64,000 nucleotides of DNA from Panaeolus papilionaceus (Eukaryota; Basidiomycota; Agaricomycetes; Agaricales): assembly GCA_015501605.1 (NCBI GenBank), contig JADNRZ010000026.1:124001-188000 (forward strand), read 5' to 3'. The notes below the pieces were generated by a model, which was given only the letters and a program-made list of their open reading frames with translations, searched no databases and was not told where the DNA came from. The translations under genes were made by a program, and so were the position numbers. This document shows, one piece after another, positions 11,550-21,705 of this stretch. Each line of letters begins with the position of its first letter. Position 1 is the stretch's first letter.

Positions 11550-11633
11550 TCGGATACAGGGAAATGAACCCCGCGCTGCCGCGGTCACCCTCAGAATGAG
11601 AGGCGGCAATGTTAGCCGTTACACCATATCCGA
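11550..11633 (-). pseudogene. degenerate tRNA-Glu(CUC) with intron
   Basis: An 84-nt copy nearly identical to the tRNA-Glu(CUC) at 35391-35474, including the 12-nt anticodon-loop intron. The T loop reads TTCATTT in place of TTCGATT, so A58 is lost, and the T stem has a G-T pair. A T5 run follows on the minus strand. Acceptor stem and anticodon arm are intact, so it is a young, probably decaying duplicate. Confidence 0.6.
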
Positions 11634-12216
11634 TGAGGGCGACGTATCAGTAGCCACCCTTTGTTCCGGGCCTTAATGTCAACATCACATAGTGGAAGTA
11701 CGGGCGCTCTCTCAGTTGGTTAAATTCTATTTTGAGAGCGCGTTGTTCTAAGAGTTGTGTTATCATCTCGATACGAGTCAAAGGTTCAGTCATTTTCAGG
11801 CAATGTTACTGTCAGTGATGCGATCAAACCTCAAAGAAGCCGTCGATTCGTTTGGCGCCTTGATGGGCCGGTCAATTCATCAATCATCGACATTGACGAT
11901 ACTGAGTATAAATTGAAATGGTAATCTTAGATATCCACTGTCTTCTTAATCAAAAGGCATCTGTCGTATATGACACTATAGTATCCGTTTGTATTTCATT
12001 GTCCGACCATTGACTGCTGCCTCAACGTGAACAAACACATGAAAATTTGCCTCGTGTTCTTGCCAACACCTCTATGACGCATTCTGTAATACAAAGTTTG
12101 CAAGTCGAGGAAGCATTCGGCTAAATATTCCGAGATGAATGTCATTTAAATGTCGTGCTACACCCTAAATACCGCATACCGCCGTACAAACCCTAACGAT
12201 CCGGATCACCACGATA
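11634..12216. other. intergenic, no gene seen
   Basis: No supported frame. Probably the 3' flank of the BTB gene. Confidence 0.5.
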
Positions 12217-13188
12217 TCATAATTTCGTGGGCAGTCTATCTACGCACACCTTGATGTCCCGCAAAGTCTCTAATTTATTATAATTCAAACGGCCACATCC
12301 AGTTTTCGCACAACACGCCTCCCAGCATGCCATCGCCTCAGGCCACTCCTCCATCTCCAGCCCGCACAGGGTATCACCAGCGGGCCGCTTATCAAGCTCC
12401 ATGAACATCCGGATCTTGAGCTCCCTCCAGGTCTGATTACAGAGTTGCTCCCCACATCCATTACAGATATACCGCGGTGAGTTCCCCGCCTCAAACATCC
12501 CGTCCGAGTCCAGCAGTTTCTTGAACTCATCCCGACGGGATCGATGCAGCCGAAGCAAACGGAGTAGATGCTTTGATCTAATACGTTCTAGGTGTGGTTT
12601 ATGCTCTTCGTCGTACAGGTCAAGGGTTAGCGTGCGTGTGGCAGCAAGCTGTGCTTCTTCTTCCCATCCAAACGTTGTAGCAATGGCGTATAGCCTGATG
12701 GGAGACGCCAGGAAGAGGGGAGCTGTGATCGCGGTGCGAATGACAGAAAGTGGCCCCGGAGCATCCCATTTGGAAATGAGGCTCAGTGCATCCTCCGCAT
12801 CCTCGATCGACTCCCATGCCTCTGTATATAGCCCACACAGCATGCTGAGCACCTTGGTTAATGCACGATCGCTCTCACTTAGGTCGATGATGAGGGGTGG
12901 TAGTGCGGATGTTGTGCTGGTCGTTGTTGAGGACGTTGGAGTCGTGTGCGGGTTGCGATGTTGTTGCTGTTGTTGCTGTCTCTGGACTAAGGCTGGTAGA
13001 TTGCGGAAGAAACTGCTGGTGTTTCGAAGGATAAATGAGTGAACACGATATCTTGTGGCTTCCGACGAGATAATAATAACATCAGCATCAGGAGAGTTGA
13101 AAAGTGGATGAAATGTTTGCATAGAGGCGGTGTCATTGATATCACTATTTTGCCTTTCCGACAATTTGTTGTTATTGACATTGGCCAT
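12217..13188 (-). CDS. BTB/POZ domain protein
   Basis: An intronless 323-residue gene. Residues about 25-125 form a BTB domain in the style of the large agaricomycete family: HPLFNSPDADVIIISSEATRYRVHSFILR matches the D-x(3)-S-x(6)-H-x(2)-L core, and SSFFRNLPAL follows. The domain is interrupted by a Gln/Thr/Ser insertion (RQQQQQQHR and a Thr/Ser run, about residues 69-95) before LPPLIIDLSESDRALTKVLSMLCG. The C-terminal half is a helical region seen in these proteins (LYAIATTFGWEEEAQLAA, LLRLLRLHRSRRDEF) followed by a Cys-rich segment (ICNGCGEQLCNQTW, CCAKTGCG). BTB domains mediate dimerisation and in fungi often link to cullin ligases or nuclear factors; this one has no second recognised domain. 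The Gln run is encoded by a CTG/TTG trinucleotide stretch (plus strand), so length variation is likely. Confidence 0.9.
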   Translation of the reverse strand: MANVNNNKLSERQNSDINDTASMQTFHPLFNSPDADVIIISSEATRYRVHSFILRNTSSFFRNLPALVQRQQQQQQHRNPHTTPTSSTTTSTTSALPPLIIDLSESDRALTKVLSMLCGLYTEAWESIEDAEDALSLISKWDAPGPLSVIRTAITAPLFLASPIRLYAIATTFGWEEEAQLAATRTLTLDLYDEEHKPHLERIRSKHLLRLLRLHRSRRDEFKKLLDSDGMFEAGNSPRYICNGCGEQLCNQTWRELKIRMFMELDKRPAGDTLCGLEMEEWPEAMACWEACCAKTGCGRLNYNKLETLRDIKVCVDRLPTKL

Positions 13189-13635
13189 ACTGAGTACTAT
13201 CGAAGCTTTGTAAGTTTTCAGGGGCTTGTCTGGTGCGAAGATGGTGACGGAAGTGTGGAGAATTTACGTGTTCCAAGACGGTGCTTCTTCGCCACTGGGA
13301 AGGAACGAGGGGCAGTGGATGAGAGGAAAAATGTTGACGAAGAAACACCCTCCCAGGCGTATTTAAGCCTTGCTTGAACAACGTGGTGTCGAGGTATACT
13401 ACACATCCCTCAGACGGACATGCCTACATCGCAGTCTCTCGAGTTCGTCACATGCCAAATAAGACGCCAGATATCGTACAAGCAAAGGACTAGGGGCAGA
13501 TGTGAGATAAAAGGGTGTTAACCGCGCAAAACATCGCTTAGATTTGTTATTGATTCCTCGGTACATATAGAAAGGGGTGCTGGAAACACTACTCGTAGGT
13601 AAATTTGACGTGGCACTGTCCCAATGCTACACTGA
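13189..13635. other. intergenic between BTB and ABM genes
   Basis: Contains the BTB gene promoter. No additional gene supported. Confidence 0.5.
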
Positions 13636-14588
13636 TCAGACAGTTATTTTGGCAGCAAGCACGTCGACGGGGATGACATCGGGTGTACCGGTCAGTAATT
13701 CATCAACCGATGCAAAAAGTGCTGCAGCAACCTTCCCGTTCAGGTGGGCCTTTCGACCCTCTTCATTAGGGAAGAAGTCGACAATACCGAAATTGGCCGT
13801 CCCAGGGAAATGAATTGCGTACCATACGACGGTACTTGGTTCGTCGTTCACGAGTGGGAGTGCACCCTAGTTGTGTCAAAAGATATGTCAGCTGTCACCC
13901 CATAAAGACAAACATTTAAAGGTGAGAGAAGTGTTATGCATGGCCGTGTGTACTATGTCCGTACACAACGTTGCTGGTTATCCGGAGCATGATAGTCCTA
14001 TAATCAAGGAAAATCACCCAGGGTGGAAACTCGACGTGTTCATGTGAACGACGGAGAAAACAGACAGGTTTCTGACACACCCTGTGCGATAAATATTGAA
14101 TTGAGGGATTACTCACAATTAAAAAGTCCCTGACTTGCTGAATTTTGTCCTCCTTTGCGGTAAATAGGACCCTCAAACCCACGGAGACTCCAGCATTTTT
14201 CTCATCGGAGTTGAGAGGATCGACGCGACTGGCAAGAACATCGACGTGACCAATATCAGGGGGTGAGCTGAGCAGGGTGGGTGCGTGTGCGAGCAGAGCC
14301 TCAGCGATGGGTCCACCAAGATGAGCGTTCCTGCCCTCATTGGACTCGAAGGTATCAAAGATAGCATAAGTCTCCTCTGGCTTTGCGTATTTCAAGGCGA
14401 ACCATTGGCTTGTCAGAGGTTCGTTTCGAACAAGGACAGCACCCTTGTCGAGAAACTCGGCGGTTGCTGTAATCTTGTCGGATTTAGCGTTGAGAGGTAC
14501 GAGAAGTCCAACTGTGATCACCCGATAATAAATTGTCAGTATACGCGATAAAATGCACAAAAACCGATGTGATATACATACCTGCCAT
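13636..14588 (-). CDS. tandem ABM-domain (dimeric alpha/beta barrel) protein
   Basis: Exons 14582-14588 (only ATGGCAG), 14117-14511 and 13636-13866 give 210 residues. The protein consists of two similar halves of about 105 residues. Half 1 has GAVLVRNEPLTSQWFALKY, TFESNEGRNAHLGG and IGHVDVLASR; half 2 has GALPLVNDEPSTVVWYAIHF, FFPNEEGRKAHLNG and VIPVDVLAAK. The FxxEEGRxAHL pattern is typical of the antibiotic biosynthesis monooxygenase (ABM)/YgiN-like fold, in which two such units normally dimerise; here they are fused. The mini first exon and the first intron (70 nt) are supported by frame and by the MAVGLLVPL start. The second intron is 250 nt, long for this genome, and separates the last strand-helix unit. 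Substrate unknown; many family members protect against or oxidise quinones. Confidence 0.82.
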
Positions 14589-17500
14589 TGTGATTTACTG
14601 TGAAGTATAGGAGATGAACGGCTTGATCAAGATGAAAACGAGATAGATAATACTGTGAAAGATGAGATGGTCTGAATAAAATGAATTTTTGGCATTCTCT
14701 TATTTATATCTTCAACAATCGTCTCAATCCCACTCCGAATTCCACCAGTAAATCAGTCGCAAATGTGATCCTGGGAGTTGACCGGTTAGATTCCATCCAG
14801 AAGTCGACTATCCATCAAAGGAATGCAACGTAGTTAGAGCGGCACGACAACTTCATAGAAACAATCGCCATCCTGACGCAACTGCACATCGCGAACGGAC
14901 ATCTATATTGCAGGTGAAAAGGATAGTAATCAATCGGGAATGCATCAATGAATGGTCCAGAGAAGCTATTCTTAACTAGAACAACCATTTTCGGCCCACG
15001 TCAAGGGTGTTGAAGGGAAATTGCGACCATTTTTGAATTGACAAGACCTTATGTTGATGAAATGCGTTTGATTTGCCTTAGATGTTGAGAAGATATCAGG
15101 AAACCAATACAATCACCCCTATTTTTCTTATCAGGAGCATGTTATTCGTGATTCATAATACCAGACCCAACAACTTGATCCCACACAGTTGAGTTAGAAT
15201 CACCCCCTGTAAATGATGATCAACTTGAAGTCTATTATACAAGATGGTCGAGCTTTAATATTAGAGAAGATGACAATACCACTGGATCTACGTCTGATTC
15301 ACTAATCAAGGAAACATACATATTTGAGAGTAGTAGACCGAGATGGATGCATTCTAAACAGCGCCAAAGAATTCCCTGTACAACTCCCTGAGAATGTATC
15401 GAAGGGTTCACACGAGCCCTCATGATCAGGCCAAGCATCCATTCGACCTATCGTTGCCCCAGGTAGCTTTCGGTCAGGACATCGAATGTCCCCGATTTCT
15501 GACTGACGTCGTTTGTTCTGCTTGTGGGGCCGAAAGTATGAGTCTGGTTTGGGGCAGATGTTTGGTGCAGTCGATGAGACAACTATAGTAGGCTAACAAT
15601 ATACAAGGCAACCGCTTATTTTCTACCAGCCTTTAGAGCTCCTCATCATTCGAAATTCGAATCTTTAGCTGGGTGGAGTCCATATACGCATACAACATCC
15701 ACCCGGCCCCTAAAGAAGTCACCGGCTCAGGGTAGTACTCCAAGAGCTCCCATATTGCTCCTCGGATTCGATCGTTCCATGTCCTTCGTAAGATCGAAAC
15801 TAAACATGAATCAACACAGCTCCCTTAACATTTCTCGCTCTAGCTAATGATAGTATCGAGGCAAGCCATATACAAAAAATGTATGCCATCGAGAAACTGT
15901 GCTTTGATGGAAGGATGGAAACCAAAGCTGGGTTATATGGACAGATACGCCCAACCCTTCAAACTATTTCGAGAGATAGCAATCACTTTTTCAAAATATT
16001 GCAGGCTTTGTGTGTCCTTGCCTTCATCCCAGAGTCATCTCCCAGGGCCCCGAGGTGGGATGAGTAATCGCAAAATGGTCAGAATTGTCTTGGCAGCGAA
16101 ACTGAGCACAACGTACCTCATAAGAGGAGTCCTCTAAACGTCGACGATGTCAACGTGAAATATGTCTGCGTTTTATTTGTTCCGATTATCACCCGGCACT
16201 CGTATCGAGAGGCGGTCAGGAAGATAATCTAGCGAAAAAAAAAGTGAATGGATGGAATTCGAGGATTGAGGAGGGACGACTTGCTGCGCTTAGTTGCAAT
16301 CGACCGTTGAAACGCCCATAGAAGCATCAGAACTGAGCTTTAATCCGACCCTCGATGCCCTTTTCCCGCGCAACTCATATATTCCGACCCTGAGGCTTTT
16401 TATGCACCCTTTAATCTCGCTCCTTTGTACAACAAGCCCCGAGCTTGACTGTGCAAGGTATCTAACATGCATGCCGCATCACGATCATGAACGCAGGTAT
16501 GATCAAAGTAGGCCTTCTAAGCCACACGGTACCGTTATAGGTGTAGTTGGTAGCCCATATGGACAAACTACGAAGCTGGTGCTGAGCTTGTCCACATTCG
16601 CTGAGTCTAGCTATCCCTTCCGGGATGTGGGTAGAAAACAACACGAAGGACCCTGGAGGTGTCGAATTACACTGGCATGGCACCGGCACACATGCACATG
16701 GGTCCCTGTTGTAGTTGCTTCAAATCACCGGAAAGCCGTCGCTTTTAGCAGGGCACCAACTTTCGGAAAGTGCCTCGGCCATCCCATGTATGTCAACTTG
16801 GACAAGCGGTGACGGGTGAATACTTACCGTATCGCAGAGGAAACGTTCAAAAGGAAGAACGACCTAGATCAAAGCCAGAACGAGCTTTCATTCGACGTTT
16901 AATGCTGGACTATGTAAAGCACCAGCTGGGGAAGGACCAGCCGCCAGGCTCAGGTCTACGACCTACCTCGTATATCTACCCCTAGCATGGAGACAGCCTC
17001 TACCCTTAAAACACGATGCTTTAATTTCTTGCTGTGTACCAGTGAATGGGCCCTTTGGTGGAGTATGATGGCGCCGAACATGGTTTATACATACGACATG
17101 TCATTGATCAATGTCATAAATTCAGTCATCGTCGACGTATGCATCTCGCTGAGTCTGAAAGCGTAGCAAAGTCGGGACCTCCAGTGGAGGGTATCCAACG
17201 TCAACGCACGAGACCCTGGAACGGTTTGGCCGCAGCTTAATACTGCGATCAAAAAACCGCGGATACCACGAGCGAGTAATTTCTGTCTAATAACAACATA
17301 TAAGCTCCCGAGTTCGTACCCCTCAGCGCCCTCTGCACTTGGATATGGCGATCACGACTACGAATGCGATCATGATCCCTATAATATACATTCATTAACC
17401 GTGCAACATCGTCCATCACATTGGGCGCATAATCACAAGCTGCGCCTGGTGTATAAGGAATCATTGCACACCAAGTAAGATACAAGACGAAGGAGAGTGC

Positions 17501-17741
17501 TGAACATATGTAGCAGGGCGAGCCAAATGCTTGGGCCCTCTTCACTCCCTGTTGAAAAATTTGAGCGGAGTCAACGTCTGCCCCCAGGGTTATCGATTAC
17601 TGAGTAATGTCTGGCATAGCAAGCATAATGGGAAGAACGAGAAAAAAGCCATCAAACCGCGTAGTCGTTGTCATAATTTTAAAATTTAAATGAAGAAATA
17701 ATAGCGCAACGTCACCTCCAATCTGCCCTATGTGCTTGCAA
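14589..17741. other. 3.1-kb stretch without a supported gene
   Basis: Frames of 60-172 codons occur (for example 16294-16812 plus, 17249-17545 minus), but none shows a family motif or clean splice extension. Short homopolymer runs occur near 16230. Possibly decayed coding sequence. Confidence 0.4.
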
Positions 17742-20678
17742 TCATCGCGTCAACCTCCAGCCGTGAACGGTACTCCTAACGGATACTTCTCCTGAATCAT
17801 CAGGAAACATTGGCTAGTATAACGTGAATTGAGGAAAGAGAGGTTGTCAGTATCAGGGTCGACGGAAATTGAAGAGAGATAACTTTTGAAAGGGGGGCTG
17901 GAACAAGGGCGTTGCACGGAGCAGATGCTCCAGACCAACAGCAAGGAGGACGTGGCACAATGAATGAAGACAGGGGTGAACACCAAAAGCGGTTGGAACG
18001 GAGAATGGCGACACAACGGTCTACGACCGCTGACGAAATGGCAAGCAAAACGAGGCCAGATAAATGGAAGAGATAACGATCAGGGATGCATAAGAGACCA
18101 GTAGCATGGCGGAATAGGAGACCCAAGTTATCAAGGAACATAAGTTGTGACAAACTTGTGAAGAAAGAAGAGATAAAGAAAAATGAAAGGCAGAAAGGAT
18201 GAAAAATGAGGACCACAAAAGGATAAATTCCCAAGTGGGCAATATGGCATAAAATATAACAAAACAGAGAGATGTGATAGGCAATAACCGCAGGATGAAA
18301 TCAATCAATCAAATCCACGGCGGAAGAGAAAATAAATACACGACGGAAGAGAAAAGTAACCCCACAACGGGACACATGCTCAATTCACGGCGGAAGAGGA
18401 ATTACAAGTCGAGTCGAACAAAACGTGGCCACGACAAAACACGCGTTTGACCAGCGGCGGAGGAGAAAAGCGATTCCGAGTGTAGGGGTGAAAAAGGACG
18501 AGACAGGCAAGAGTTCAACGTCACCAACGAGGGTGGTGAAATGAAATGAAAGGGTGAGATTTTCGTGGATGAACAGCATCGCCAGAGAAATTTGTCACAA
18601 AAGAATGTTTGAAAATAGACGCCAGTGGCAGATAAAATGAAAATCACAGCCAGGAAAAACACGCTGCGATAGCGATGCACTGCCTAGTAACTACCCGAAC
18701 ACGACAAACAATGACAATTTCGTGCCCCATGATGGGGGTAAAAACAGCTCTCCCCACAAATAAAGGTTCCAAAATGTAAAATTCACGAAGGCAAAATACA
18801 AATCTAAAACTGTCCAAAGCCATATTAAAGGACCAAACTCACTGGAAACTCTCTCGTAACAATCTCCTCACAAGCCCACCCCCTCTCTCTTGCAATCTCA
18901 AAGAATTGCATATCTCGATGAGCGAGGTGGGGCCGATGGTGGGTGTAGAAGACTAGAACGCACGGCTGCTTGGCTTGGCTTGAGGGTGGTTGTGGAGGTA
19001 CTAAAGGAGAATGGGATGCACCCGTTGGTGAAGGTGCTAATACTTCCTCGCATGTTTTGAGGAGGGCGTTGTGCTATTCGTTCAATAAAATTAACGCGTT
19101 AGTAGTCTGTTCAGAAAGAGCTGAGGTGAAGAGGACCAAGTGACAATTCAGAACAAGGTCAAGGGGATGGAGGAATTGCAACACCACAGATGGAAGAAAA
19201 GAGGAGAAAAAAAAAACTTGAGCACGACAGAGCAATAAAAGATTGTTATATTGTCTTTGTCGCGACGAGTGTCCCGTGAATGAAGCCACAAGGAGAAATA
19301 CGAGAATAAACGTGGTTTTTACTGCTGATAAGAAACGGGGAAAAGGATGCAACTCGCCACGACAAGGTGGAGATACTTTGGGAGGCAGTCTTAGGGAAAA
19401 CGAAAAGGGGTAGATAAGAAACACGGGGCTAACTCGTCTGATCCTTATATATCAGGAGCAACAAGATGGTGTTGATATCGGAGCAAGAGCACGACTCAAG
19501 AAGTCCAGTGCAATGAGCAAAGGGCCAGATGAAAAGAGGGGCCAGCAAATCGACAGAGAAAAAGAAAAGAAAAGCGACAACTCATACATAAACTCACCTG
19601 AGAGTGATTAAAAATCAAATCGCTCAAAATAATCAACTGGAATCCAGTAAACGGGCTCGGAAGAGTCTCTAGGAGAGGTTTTGTAGATGTGCCCCAGATG
19701 TATCCCTACAAGGATGAAAATAAGGTCAGTCAGTAACAGATTGATGGCGGTAGGAGGCGGACCATACCGTGACATCTACTCTGTCCATCTCGTTTTCATC
19801 TTTTGATCCTCGGTTGTGTTCAATGTTGAATTTCATGTTGTCTACTAGATCATTGTCGGGGTAATCTGTGATAACAGCCTAGCATGTCAAGGAAGGCACT
19901 CGTCAGCATTCTGCGACAGATTAATGAGGATGTAAAATGACGTCCAAGTCAAAGTGAACAAGCTAGGAACCGAAAAATCAAGAGTCATGACTGCGACACA
20001 CACCTTTTTACTCCCATTTTTCCACATCACGATACTAGGCAGCGCTCCGCCCGCTCCAAGCTCAAGCACGCATTTATCCTGATACAGCGCCCTATTCTCG
20101 ACATCATCAAGATACGAAGCAAGTGCCAGCGAGGCGTTCCATCTAACATAATCATAACATCGTTGGTCCAATTATAATACCCCAAACAGGGTTGAAAAAA
20201 CGAGAGATGAGCACTCACAAATGATGCGCCCACAAAGGATGACTCCCCACTAGCCTAATCCCAATCTCGGTCCAGTCTCCTTGAGGGTCCTTAGGATTGA
20301 TATACTTTTCATCTCGGTGGTATGTGGAGGTTGTGGGCGGCGGGGTGGGCGGTCTTGGGGGTTCCTGAATTTATGTATGCAAGAAGCAGCCAGACAATTT
20401 TATGGGTTCACAATGACAGATGTATAGCCAGCCAAATTTCCCCAGTTCAGTTGTCCAGATTCACGATCCAACAGATTCAAACCACATCATCGCGATATTC
20501 AACAAACAATAGACAGTTCCAGTTCACGTATTAAAACACGAAAAAAATTCCAAAATGTAAAGAAAAGTTGAGCTCGTCAGATCCACGAAACCATAAACAA
20601 CACTGACTTGAATTAAATAACACTGACGGTGAACATTGAATCTAGGTCCAGAGTTTCGTGGTCGTCTGTATCCGACAT
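17742..20678 (-). CDS. EFM7: EFM7/NNT1-type eEF1A N-terminal and lysine methyltransferase
   Basis: Seven exons (20628-20678, 20219-20364, 20004-20142, 19768-19878, 19598-19705, 18843-19073, 17742-17813) encode 285 residues. Family features in order: SMFTEPPRPPTPPPTTSTYH, IGIRLVGSHPLWAHHLWNAS, SAM-binding motif VLELGAGG (91-98), ITDYPDNDLVDNM after motif I, LIILSDLIFNHSQHNALL, FYTHHRPHLAHRDMQFFEIA and the terminal MFPDD...RSTVHGWRLTR. This is the methyltransferase-16 family enzyme that in yeast trimethylates the N-terminal Gly and dimethylates Lys3 of eEF1A, in the cytosol. Introns 1-4 are 263, 76, 125 and 62 nt, but intron 5 is 524 nt and intron 6 is 1029 nt; the last 24 codons sit alone beyond it. 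Exon 7 is assigned by its perfect family C-terminus and phase. Without it the enzyme would appear truncated at TREFP. Confidence 0.93.
17814..18842 (-). other. 1029-nt intron 6 of the EFM7 gene
   Basis: GTGAGT at the 5' end and TATACTAG at the 3' end. In gene orientation it is pyrimidine-rich and contains a short degenerate motif near TTTTCTCTTCCGCCGTG at least four times (about 18310, 18345, 18395 and 18460), suggesting expansion by an irregular repeat. Long frames inside it are hydrophobic low-complexity artefacts of the CT-rich sequence. Confidence 0.75.
19074..19597 (-). other. 524-nt intron 5 of the EFM7 gene
   Basis: GTGAGT to GAATAG. Also CT-rich in gene orientation, with a poly-T run (poly-A at about 19209-19216 on plus). 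About eight times longer than the usual intron here. No internal gene recognised. Confidence 0.75.
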
Positions 20679-21036
20679 CGTTTGAAATTGGTGTTGCAGA
20701 CAATATTTATAGATTTTAGAGCAGCTTTTTCCAAGTGATCGTTCCCTAGAGATTCCGCAATGAGATGTAACCCAGGATGAACGGGGTGGAGGGTGGTGGT
20801 GGTGTCAAACCCTGACAGTGGTACAACCCAGATCAGATCAACCCGACACGCGCTCAGATAGGATCCACTTCAAAATCAATCAACAATGTTTGTCATGACC
20901 ATCTCGAATAAATACATGCAAAAGTCATCAAAAATCGGGAATATAATTATCGCAGGCAACATGATGAAATGGATGAATCGTTCAAAAAAGTTCGGAAATG
21001 AGGAATGGGATGAGGTTGAAAACGTGAAAAGGTATA
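20679..21036. other. promoter side of the EFM7 gene
   Basis: Upstream region of EFM7 up to the inverted-repeat element. Frames on both strands here are mirror images without motifs. Confidence 0.45.
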
Positions 21037-21559
21037 CTGTACCAATCGGAGAAGTTCGACAGTCAGCAGTCAGCACCCCCTCTGTCGAGTCGAAATCGGT
21101 CAGCAGTCAGCAGTCAGCAGCCTTGTTGTCGAAATCACCCAACAAGGGACAAAAGTCCCGGTTTTGGCCTAAAAGTAGCAGATTTGGCGAAAATGTCAAT
21201 GGGCTATTTTGGGTCTGAATTAGTTACAAGAATGCCATTTTTGCATGAAATCTGAGCTCAAGTATTAATTGCCGTGCTCTTTACTCCGATACAAGGAAGT
21301 TACGAGCCTTCCCCCCCTTTTTTTTCGGAATATTCAATGTGCTTTTCCCTTGCAATATATTAAAAACTCAGCTATACTATCGTCTGGCTGAGCGCCGGTA
21401 CACTTCCAGCTGCCTCAGCATGTACCCAAGGTCGCCGTGTCGAGGTTCTTGTCGGTGTCGAGACCAATGTCAGCAGTCAGCATGATCTTGGTCGAAACCA
21501 ACATTTCGACAGACGGGTCAGCAGTCAGACCCCCTGTCGAACTTCATCGATTGGTACAG
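21037..21559. mobile_element. MITE-like element with TIRs and TA target duplication
   Basis: The left end CTGTACCAATCGGAGAAG and the reverse complement of the right end CTGTACCAATCGATGAAG match over at least 24 of about 26 positions, continuing with TTCGACAG. Both ends are flanked by TA (21035-21036 and 21560-21561), the Tc1/mariner-type target-site duplication. The 523-bp interior has no transposase frame and carries CAGCAGT runs near both ends (about 21060-21120 and 21470-21530). It therefore looks like a non-autonomous element. It lies between the divergently oriented promoter of EFM7 and the 3' end of the cupredoxin gene. Confidence 0.75.
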
Positions 21560-21705
21560 TACTAGCACTACTGAAAAACGTGACAAAAATAATACATATA
21601 GAACGAGAAAATCAACAAGGTCCCGCACAACTAAAATCTACAAACAATCTCCTCCCCACAAGGCTCATAACTACGCCAGGTACACGTCCCAATTCTCTCC
21701 TACGC

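Noticed and set aside
12521..13042. Plus-strand 173-codon Arg/Ser/Cys-rich frame
   Set aside because: Antisense shadow of the BTB gene, including the poly-Cys complement of its Gln run.
16294..16812. 172-codon plus-strand frame
   Set aside because: No family pattern, mixed hydropathy and no splice-consistent partners; likely chance.
17800..18680. Hydrophobic minus-strand frames (up to 144 codons) as membrane proteins
   Set aside because: They lie inside intron 6 of EFM7 and arise from CT-rich repeat sequence.
21050..21540. CAGCAGT runs as a CRISPR-like or regulatory repeat array
   Set aside because: Runs are short, unspaced and confined to the ends of a TIR element in a eukaryotic genome.
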